DNA of 18,776 bases, taken from positions 4,245 to 23,020 of the forward strand of contig PEVZ01000031.1 of NCBI GenBank assembly GCA_002779665.1, written 5' to 3'. The notes below the pieces were generated by a model that saw only the letters and a list, made by a program, of their open reading frames with translations, was not told the origin of the DNA and searched no databases. Below are positions 13,011 to 18,776 of the stretch, piece after piece. The translations under genes were made by a program, and so were the position numbers. Source of the stretch: Candidatus Roizmanbacteria bacterium CG06_land_8_20_14_3_00_34_14 (lineage in GTDB: Bacteria > Patescibacteriota > Microgenomatia > UBA1406 > GWC2-37-13). How positions within the stretch are numbered: position 1 is the stretch's first letter; each line of letters opens with the position of its first letter.

Positions 13011-13775
13011 ATGTTACTTTTTATTCAATCTTTCATTTTTTTAATCTTTATTACTGTTTTATTCATTTGCATCAGGTTAATACCTGGAATAAACTCTACA
13101 TCATTGATAGCAACTAGCGAAGGTGTTGGTTGGCTTTATTCTGAAATAGGTCTTATATTTGGTGTTTTTGCTGCTTTTACAATCCAATCTCAGGCGAAAA
13201 AGTGGGACGATCTTATCAGCTCCATACGTAAAGAAGTAATAAATCTACATCGACTTTTTTGGCTTTCCAATCACCTACCATCAGATGTGGGAAAAAGACT
13301 ACAACTCGGTATTCAGGAATATCTCGGTTTAGTAATGAATGAAGGATGGAAAAACATTGATACAGGCTATCGTTCTTCAACCTTAGAAAATTCTATTCAC
13401 TTTTTACAAGAAGTCGTTTTTGATCTTCCTAAAACTTCTCCTGAATATTCTTCCACTGCAATCACGATAATTAAAGAAATCTTTGAAAGTCGAGAGGAAA
13501 GAATATTCCAAAGCTCAAAAAGAACATCGCTTCTTCTTAAGGCTACTATTTACACGGGAGCGATAATGATGATTATACTTTCATATTTTATTGGAGTAAG
13601 TAATTTTTGGATTGATTATATATTTACCGGAAGTATTGCTTTCCTTACAACTCTTATTATTATGGTAATTGAAGATCTTGAACATCCATATCGTCCAGGT
13701 CACTGGCACGTAACACAAGAGTCTTATCAAACATTACTCGGTGAGGTGTCAAAAAATAATTTATATAAAAAATAA
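13011..13775 (+). CDS. bestrophin-like/DUF4239 membrane protein
   Basis: This 254-aa protein has an N-terminal hydrophobic segment (about 2-24), a second near 41-58 (EIGLIFGVFAAFTI), a long soluble helical middle, and two C-terminal helices (about 180-198 and 204-224) followed by the conserved-looking EDLEHPYRPG. The layout and the EDLxxPYxG motif match DUF4239, related to bestrophin anion channels. The substrate is unknown. TATAAT abuts the ATG directly, too close for a promoter of this gene as annotated, so it may be read from the tRNA-Gln transcript, which ends 38 bp upstream. The FTR1-like gene follows after 20 bp, probably in one operon. Confidence 0.65.
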   Translation: MLLFIQSFIFLIFITVLFICIRLIPGINSTSLIATSEGVGWLYSEIGLIFGVFAAFTIQSQAKKWDDLISSIRKEVINLHRLFWLSNHLPSDVGKRLQLGIQEYLGLVMNEGWKNIDTGYRSSTLENSIHFLQEVVFDLPKTSPEYSSTAITIIKEIFESREERIFQSSKRTSLLLKATIYTGAIMMIILSYFIGVSNFWIDYIFTGSIAFLTTLIIMVIEDLEHPYRPGHWHVTQESYQTLLGEVSKNNLYKK

Positions 13776-13795
13776 TTTAGATAAAACATATATTT

Positions 13796-14632
13796 ATGAT
13801 TGCAACTGCATTAATTTCTTTTAGAGAATTTTTAGAGGCCTTCTTGATAATAGGTGTTTTTCTGGGTATTTCAAGAAAACTTAATTTAAAAAAAGAGTCC
13901 GAAATTAGCCTGGCTTCAATAATTGGATTGTTAACTTCACTCCTGATGGCAACGGGTACTTATTTTTATGGTAATCAAGTTCGAGGTATTTTGACCGAAA
14001 AAAATACTGAACTGCTTGAGAGCTATTTAATGATATTTTCCGGAATATTTATTACTTACGTAATCTTTTCACTTCATGAAGTTATTAACAAAAGTCGCAC
14101 CGGGACTTTGATCAAACTTAAACAAAAACTAAACAAAAAAGTCTTTGATTTTTCCTTATTTTCAATGATCGTTTTTTTGATTCTTAGGGAAGGATTTGAA
14201 ATCGCATTGTTTACAGCCAGCACTTCTCTCTTTTCCGTCTTCATCCAAAATTTTATCGGCCTGATGTTAGGATTTTTTGTCGCCTCAATCCTTGGATTAA
14301 TGACGTTTTTTGCCTATATTAAATTTTCTATCAGCAAAATATTCAGATTTACTGAATATATGATAATCGTTCTCGGGGCCGCCTTAATTCAAAACGGTAT
14401 AACAGAATTATTAGAGCATAATTTTGATATTAATTTATCAAAGATATTGTCTATTCCTCTTAATTTTTTGCCACATAAAAGCACAGTTATTGGTCATATG
14501 TTAAAAAGTTTTTTGGGAATAAGTCGTGAATTCAGTTTTTCAAAATTGGCAATTATGGGAGTGTATTTTTTAATAGTATATTTATTGTTCCTGAAAAAGA
14601 AAAGGTCGCAAATAAATATAAATCCTAAATAA
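13796..14632 (+). CDS. FTR1-family iron permease-like protein
   Basis: This 278-aa protein has about seven hydrophobic helices. Two copies of the R-E-x-x-E iron-passage motif are present inside membrane helices: REFLE (10-14) and REGFE (131-135). These are the defining features of FTR1/EfeU permeases, which move iron together with a ferroxidase or periplasmic partner. No EfeO/EfeB or multicopper oxidase is nearby, so the partner, and whether the ion is iron, are open. It lies 20 bp after the bestrophin-like gene. Its stop is 3 bp from the stop of the convergent aldehyde dehydrogenase, leaving no room for a separate terminator. Confidence 0.85.
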   Translation: MIATALISFREFLEAFLIIGVFLGISRKLNLKKESEISLASIIGLLTSLLMATGTYFYGNQVRGILTEKNTELLESYLMIFSGIFITYVIFSLHEVINKSRTGTLIKLKQKLNKKVFDFSLFSMIVFLILREGFEIALFTASTSLFSVFIQNFIGLMLGFFVASILGLMTFFAYIKFSISKIFRFTEYMIIVLGAALIQNGITELLEHNFDINLSKILSIPLNFLPHKSTVIGHMLKSFLGISREFSFSKLAIMGVYFLIVYLLFLKKKRSQININPK

Positions 14633-14635
14633 TAA

Positions 14636-15988
14636 TTACATTTGTTTTTCTATTACAACAGTTTTAATATTGACAAACTCTTTGAGTCCGTATGAAGACA
14701 GTTCCCGGCCATAACCTGAATTTTTAGAACCTCCAAAAGGCAAGCGAATATTTGAAGTCACTTTATTATTAATAAATACTGAGCCTGATTCTAACTCTTC
14801 TATAAATAATTGAGCTCTTTTTTTATTATTTGTCCAGACTGATGCTCCCAGTCCAAACTTCGTATCATTGGCAATTTTAATTGTCTCAGCATCATCTTCG
14901 ACAATAAAGATTGTAGCCACCGGTCCGAAAGCCTCTTCAAAATAGAGTGGCATTTTTTTAGTCACATCGGCAATAATTGTTGGCGGGTAAAAATATCCTT
15001 TCTTAGCAATTCTCTTTCCTCCTGTAATTATTTTTGCTCCCATTTTCACCGAACTGTTAACCTGATCTTCAATTGTCTCTAAAATTTTTTTACCAGAAAG
15101 TGGTCCTATTTTATTTTCTATTTCCTTAAAATTTTTTGTTAATTCCCGGATAAACTCATTAGCTATTTTTTTTTGAATAATAAAACGTTTAGCGGAAATA
15201 CAGACTTGACCGCTGACACTAAGTCTTGCCGAAGTGGCAACCAAGGAAGCCTTTTTAATATCGGCGTCGTCGAGAACTATAAATGGATCGCTCCCGCCTA
15301 ATTCTAAAATTGATTTTTTAATCGAAGCTCCTGCAAGCGAAGCGACTGCCGATCCGGCTTTTTCACTTCCCGTAAGAGTTACTCCACGGACATAATTACT
15401 TTTGATCACTATCTCACTCATTGAGGAATCGATTAATAGATTCTGAAAAACCCCTTTGGGAAAACCTGCCTCAATAAATATTTTTTCAATCAATTGAGAA
15501 GTCTGGGGTACATTTGACGCAAGTTTAAGTAACATCGTATTGCCAACCATAAGAGCCGGAACAGCCGCCCGAAACACTTGCCAGAAAGGATAGTTCCACG
15601 GCATAATCGAAAATATAACCCCTAAAGGTTCAAAACGGATATAGGATTCTTCGGCTTCAGTTTTGATTATTTCTTTTTTTAAAATCGCCTCTGCACTACC
15701 GGCAAGAAATTCACACAAAGTTGCGCATTTCTCTACTTCAGCCGTGCTCTCTTCAATATTTTTTCCCATCTCCATTGTTATCATTTTGGCGAATTTTTGC
15801 TTATGGAGAAGTAATATTTTTCCGACTTTTTTCATCAAAACCTTTTTTTCTGAAAAAGGAACTTTCTTCCATTTTTTAAAAGCCTCATGACTCAAATTAA
15901 TTTTATTTTCCAATTCATTTTCAGTCAAAATGGGGAATTCTCCAAAAATTTCTTCCGTCGCCGGATTTATTGAAAGTAATTTTTTCAT
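14636..15988 (-). CDS. gabD: succinate-semialdehyde dehydrogenase (aldehyde dehydrogenase family)
   Basis: This 450-aa enzyme has the full ALDH set: MPWNYPFWQ (N132), the cofactor-binding LKLASN with K155, TLTGSEKAGS, ELGGSDPFIV with general base E229, and catalytic C263 in SGQVCIS. ELGGSDPFIVLDDAD and the compact length near 450 match the GabD1-type SSADH group, which oxidises succinate semialdehyde to succinate with NAD(P)+. It is cytosolic. It is the second gene of a two-gene operon, 24 bp after a ThDP-dependent decarboxylase/synthase that could supply its aldehyde. Substrate assignment from sequence alone is uncertain, because related ALDHs oxidise other small aldehydes. Confidence 0.9.
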   Translation of the reverse strand: MKKLLSINPATEEIFGEFPILTENELENKINLSHEAFKKWKKVPFSEKKVLMKKVGKILLLHKQKFAKMITMEMGKNIEESTAEVEKCATLCEFLAGSAEAILKKEIIKTEAEESYIRFEPLGVIFSIMPWNYPFWQVFRAAVPALMVGNTMLLKLASNVPQTSQLIEKIFIEAGFPKGVFQNLLIDSSMSEIVIKSNYVRGVTLTGSEKAGSAVASLAGASIKKSILELGGSDPFIVLDDADIKKASLVATSARLSVSGQVCISAKRFIIQKKIANEFIRELTKNFKEIENKIGPLSGKKILETIEDQVNSSVKMGAKIITGGKRIAKKGYFYPPTIIADVTKKMPLYFEEAFGPVATIFIVEDDAETIKIANDTKFGLGASVWTNNKKRAQLFIEELESGSVFINNKVTSNIRLPFGGSKNSGYGRELSSYGLKEFVNIKTVVIEKQM

Positions 15989-16012
15989 ATAATTTATGCT
16001 AAGCGGGACGCT

Positions 16013-17656
16013 TTACAAAATACAGGTTTTTTCCTTTAATTCCTTCACTAAAATTCTATAATCATCCGAATAATCAATTGGCACCTCAATCAAATGAACT
16101 CCTTTTTTATCAAAAACTTCTTTTAAATATTTTTCCAAATCTCCGCTTTTTTCAACCTGATAACCATTAGCTCCGTATGATTTGGCAAGGGCAACAAAAT
16201 CAGGATTTCCAAAACTTAAGGCAAAATCATCTAAACCCATCGTCTTTTGTTTCCATTTAATCATCCCAAAAGCATTATCACGCAAAATAATAATTGTTAA
16301 GTCTAATTTTAATCTATTGGCCGTCTCTAATTCCTGAGAATTCATAAGAAAGCCCCCATCCCCACAAATGGCGATGACTTTTTTTTCCGGAAAAATAATT
16401 TTGGCGGCCATAGCTGATGGTAAACCTGCCCCCATCGAAGCTAGGGCATTATCTAAAAGTAAAGTATTTTGTTTTAAAGTATGATAATTTCTTGCAAACC
16501 AGATTTTATACATTCCATTGTCTAAAGTGACTATGTCTTCTTCGGCCATATTTTGTCTTATGACTTTAACAATTTGTTGCGGGGAATATGGAAAACGTTC
16601 TCTCTTTGTAATTGATTGAAAGTGAGCATTTAAATATTTCTGCATTTTATAAAAATAGGAAAAATCCCAGTCTGACTTTTTACTAATCAGATTGCCAATC
16701 TGTCGAATTGTGTTGGCAATATCTCCGACCACTTCATGCTGAGGAAAATAAATCTGATCAACAATAGCCGGAAAAAAATTAATATGGATCACTTCTCTTC
16801 TATCACTTTCATCCATTATAAACGGTGGTTTTTCAATCGTATCATGACCAACATTAATAATTAAATCTGATTTGTTTATTGCACAGTGAATATAATCATT
16901 TTCAGAAAGTGCCGCTGTCCCTAAATATTGAAGATGCTTTTCGGTGACCACTCCTTTCCCCATTTGAGTCGTAAAAAAAGGAATGCCTGTTTTTTCAATA
17001 AAATCAGTTAAAACTCGCGAAGTCCTTTTCCGATTGGCTCCGGCTCCGATTAAGACTAAAGGACGCTCTGCCTTCTCTATCATTTCAACCGCTTTTTTTA
17101 TTGATTTTTCCTCAGCGACCGGACGTCGGGTATGATGGTTAATCATTGGAACTCCGGTGGCTATTTCCTCAGCGACGTCTTCTGGAAGTTCTAAATGGAC
17201 AGCCCCGGGTCGCTCTAATTTTGCAACCCGAAATGCCTCTCTCACTATCATTGGGATCATCTCACCATTAATAATCTGCTTAGTTAACTTGGTGATTGGA
17301 CGAAACATCTCAACAGTATTGATAATCTGGAAATTACCTTGTTTGCTTTTTTTTATCGGTTTTTGACCGGTAATAAATAAAGCTGGCATTCCCCCAAGTT
17401 GAGCATAAGCAGCGCTTGTCACTAAGTTAGTTGCACCTGGTCCCAAAGTGGACAAACAAACACCTGGAATTCCGGTTAATCTACCGATGGTGGCAGCAAT
17501 AAAACCAGCCGCCTGTTCATGCCTGGTGACTACAAATTTAATTGAAGAATTTTTTATTGCCTGAAGCAGTTGTAAATTTTCCTCACCAGGAACGCCAAAA
17601 ATATATTTAACCCCCTCACTCTCTAAACATTTTACCAATAACTGTGCGCTATTCAT
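16013..17656 (-). CDS. ThDP-dependent enzyme of the acetolactate synthase family (possibly 2-oxoglutarate decarboxylase)
   Basis: This 547-aa protein has the three domains of ThDP decarboxylases/synthases. The N-terminal Pyr domain has catalytic E47 in TRHEQAAGF and the STLGPGATNL loop. The central domain begins near RPLVLIGAG (198-206). The C-terminal PP domain has the ThDP-Mg motif GDGGFLMN (432-439) to DN (460-461), followed by AFGMIKWKQ. Standard annotation would be acetolactate synthase large subunit. No small regulatory subunit, ilvC, ilvD or budA is nearby. The next gene is an SSADH, the pairing found in cyanobacteria where a protein once annotated as acetolactate synthase proved to be 2-oxoglutarate decarboxylase. 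I regard the two activities as unresolved. Confidence 0.85.
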   Translation of the reverse strand: MNSAQLLVKCLESEGVKYIFGVPGEENLQLLQAIKNSSIKFVVTRHEQAAGFIAATIGRLTGIPGVCLSTLGPGATNLVTSAAYAQLGGMPALFITGQKPIKKSKQGNFQIINTVEMFRPITKLTKQIINGEMIPMIVREAFRVAKLERPGAVHLELPEDVAEEIATGVPMINHHTRRPVAEEKSIKKAVEMIEKAERPLVLIGAGANRKRTSRVLTDFIEKTGIPFFTTQMGKGVVTEKHLQYLGTAALSENDYIHCAINKSDLIINVGHDTIEKPPFIMDESDRREVIHINFFPAIVDQIYFPQHEVVGDIANTIRQIGNLISKKSDWDFSYFYKMQKYLNAHFQSITKRERFPYSPQQIVKVIRQNMAEEDIVTLDNGMYKIWFARNYHTLKQNTLLLDNALASMGAGLPSAMAAKIIFPEKKVIAICGDGGFLMNSQELETANRLKLDLTIIILRDNAFGMIKWKQKTMGLDDFALSFGNPDFVALAKSYGANGYQVEKSGDLEKYLKEVFDKKGVHLIEVPIDYSDDYRILVKELKEKTCIL

Positions 17657-17741
17657 TTGGCTTATATCTTAATATCTTTTAATATTATTTACAATTAGAA
17701 AATTTATAAAAAAAATAAAATTTATTGACTACATTGTAACG

Positions 17742-18380
17742 CTATAACTTAGCACTCATTAATCTTCTTTTTGCCATTTTGATTCTTAAGGTTGAGGATA
17801 TATTCCAATGAAATAAAAAGCGGAAAATACTTTTTTTAAATTTATCTTGAGCGGTAATAACTCCTCTTGGATTATCAACCAAATTTATTGAATATTTATC
17901 GGCCATATATTCTGTTGTCCACCTGATTAAATAGATAGAGACAATACTCAACAGTATTGCGTAGAGTGGTATAAAAAATAAATTAATTTTGTTTTTTTGA
18001 ATTAGATAAATTCCTACACTCAAAATAATCATTTCTATAAAAAAAGATTGAAGATTATGCCATAAAACGCAGTGTCCGGCTTCATGGAGAATAACCCATT
18101 CAAGTTCATCTTTATTAAAAGACTTATAAAGACCAGTTGAAAGAATCATTTTCGGCCAAAAAGGTAATCCTGCCATCATCCCATACATTTTTTTGTCATG
18201 AAATAAAGTTACGTCAAACAAATTTAATCCAGTTTTCTTCTTGACAACATTTTTTATCCATTCATCCTTAATTGTACTTGTCTTTATCTTTGGTCCAACA
18301 AACAAACTTGAAAAACTAATGATTTGAAACCAATTAACAATGACAAGAAAAAGTATTATAAAAATGATTATGTTAATCAT
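17742..18380 (-). CDS. M48-family membrane metalloprotease
   Basis: This 212-aa protein has an N-terminal hydrophobic helix (1-24), the zinc-binding HEAGH (99-103, catalytic E100), two hydrophobic helices (about 112-128 and 134-153), and the third zinc ligand E157 in TTEYMADKYS. This is the HtpX/Ste24-like plan in a short form. It would cleave membrane or misfolded proteins at the cytoplasmic membrane. The protein is shorter than HtpX (about 290 aa) and ends soon after the metal site. Its ATG follows directly on the TAA of a 34-codon ORF, so the two would be translationally coupled if the small ORF is real. Confidence 0.88.
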   Translation of the reverse strand: MINIIIFIILFLVIVNWFQIISFSSLFVGPKIKTSTIKDEWIKNVVKKKTGLNLFDVTLFHDKKMYGMMAGLPFWPKMILSTGLYKSFNKDELEWVILHEAGHCVLWHNLQSFFIEMIILSVGIYLIQKNKINLFFIPLYAILLSIVSIYLIRWTTEYMADKYSINLVDNPRGVITAQDKFKKSIFRFLFHWNISSTLRIKMAKRRLMSAKL

Positions 18381-18485
18381 TTAAAATAAAATCAATAATT
18401 TTTTCCAACCCTCTACAGCCAAGACATTCTTTGCAACTTCATTACCGAGTCCAAGAATAATAATTACGCGATTATTTAAATTCAT
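18381..18485 (-). CDS. possible 34-aa leader peptide or fragment before the M48 gene
   Basis: ATG at 18483-18485 opens 34 codons ending at TAA 18381-18383, and the ATG of the M48 gene follows with no gap. TATAAT (18493-18498, minus strand) lies 7 nt before the ATG, the spacing seen at other starts here. The peptide is hydrophobic at both ends with VIIILGLGN near the start. No family is recognised. Codons around GTTGCAAAGAATGT are an inverted copy of 18554-18567. It could be a leader peptide, a gene remnant, or chance. Confidence 0.35.
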   Translation of the reverse strand: MNLNNRVIIILGLGNEVAKNVLAVEGWKKLLILF

Positions 18486-18534
18486 TTAAATTATTATATA
18501 TATTTTTGTTCTTATAAATATCATATTTAAAACG

Positions 18535-18569
18535 TTACATTCTTTTCACGGCCGTTGCAAAGAATGTAA
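18535..18569. terminator. inverted repeat between DUF5666-like gene and the M48 unit
   Basis: The 11-nt arms TTACATTCTTT (18535-18545) and AAAGAATGTAA (18559-18569) are perfect reverse complements. The 13-nt loop contains the palindrome ACGGCCGT (18548-18555). It starts 3 bp after the stop of the minus-strand gene, as expected for a terminator, but the stem is AT-rich and the following minus-strand T-run is short. Confidence 0.5.
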
Positions 18570-18571
18570 AA

Positions 18572-18776
18572 TTATTTTTCAGTTCCTTTAATTTTTTGGG
18601 TTGGATTAAATTGAACATTTTGTGCCGTTACGTTACCATCGGTATTTTTTGAACCAAAAACAGATACGTTTTCCCAAACTTTTAGTTCAGATTTATTATC
18701 TGTTTGCACTTTGTTAATGACTGTTTTCGCGTTTATTAAAACTATTTTACTACTGTCATCTTGCAGTTTGACAGTG
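18572..18776 (-). CDS. C-terminus of a DUF5666-like protein (partial)
   Basis: The minus-strand frame enters from the right edge and ends at TAA 18572-18574, giving 67 residues plus part of a codon. The sequence TVKLQDDSSKIVLINAKTV, then ELKVWENVSVFGS and NTDGNVTAQNVQF, is the alternating-strand pattern of DUF5666 repeats, small OB-like beta domains in secreted or membrane-anchored proteins. The N-terminus, and so any signal peptide, is outside the window. The hairpin at 18535-18569 directly follows the stop. Confidence 0.7.
   Translation of the reverse strand, partial: TVKLQDDSSKIVLINAKTVINKVQTDNKSELKVWENVSVFGSKNTDGNVTAQNVQFNPTQKIKGTEK

Noticed and set aside
1..18776. CRISPR array, insertion sequence, prophage or complete known defence system
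   Set aside because: No regularly spaced direct repeats, transposase, integrase or phage structural genes are seen.

Overview
This is an AT-rich, gene-dense bacterial window that looks like a Patescibacteria/CPR genome, most likely of the Microgenomates kind. That placement is inferred from content: a DUF5674-like gene, a DUF5657-like membrane peptide, TrbC/VirB2-like small membrane proteins, an archaeal-type ATP-dependent DNA ligase, a solitary 5S rRNA gene with no 16S or 23S beside it, convergent genes whose ends overlap, and almost no Shine-Dalgarno sequences. No marker gene here fixes the lineage.

Layout. 1-422: a 42-codon gene on the minus strand and a spacer with three palindromes in a row. 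423-2767: an endonuclease/exonuclease/phosphatase-fold protein and two divergent family 2 glycosyltransferases. 2746-5701: ATP-dependent DNA ligase carrying an in-frame palindromic insertion, a long inverted-repeat element, and a Fic protein with a winged helix. 5793-6469: two overlapping pilin-like membrane proteins. 6488-7708: an AAA ATPase with a DUF4143-type C-terminus. 7766-10364: a minus-strand membrane cluster of a PH-domain protein, a DUF5657-like peptide, and a PP2C-like domain joined through a membrane helix to a propeller-like domain. 10390-10509: 5S rRNA, followed by nested hairpins. 10610-12401: DUF2130 protein and a membrane-anchored protein of unknown function. 12405-12846: a frameshifted DUF5674 gene. 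12901-12972: tRNA-Gln(UUG). 13011-14632: a bestrophin-like/DUF4239 membrane protein and an FTR1-type permease. 14636-17656: an operon of a ThDP enzyme of the acetolactate synthase family and a succinate-semialdehyde dehydrogenase. 17742-18485: an M48 metalloprotease with a tiny ORF directly upstream. 18572 to the right edge: the C-terminus of a DUF5666-like protein.

Three observations stand out. First, twelve start codons have a TAnAAT-like hexamer 5-9 nt upstream and no ribosome-binding site, and two of these hexamers have a perfect TTGACA at exactly 17 bp, so leaderless transcription appears to be the rule. Second, the ThDP enzyme and SSADH pair has the gene arrangement of the cyanobacterial 2-oxoglutarate decarboxylase/SSADH shunt. 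Third, a near-perfect 31-nt palindrome is inserted in frame in the DNA ligase, in the manner of Rickettsia palindromic elements. No CRISPR array, transposase or complete known defence system was found.
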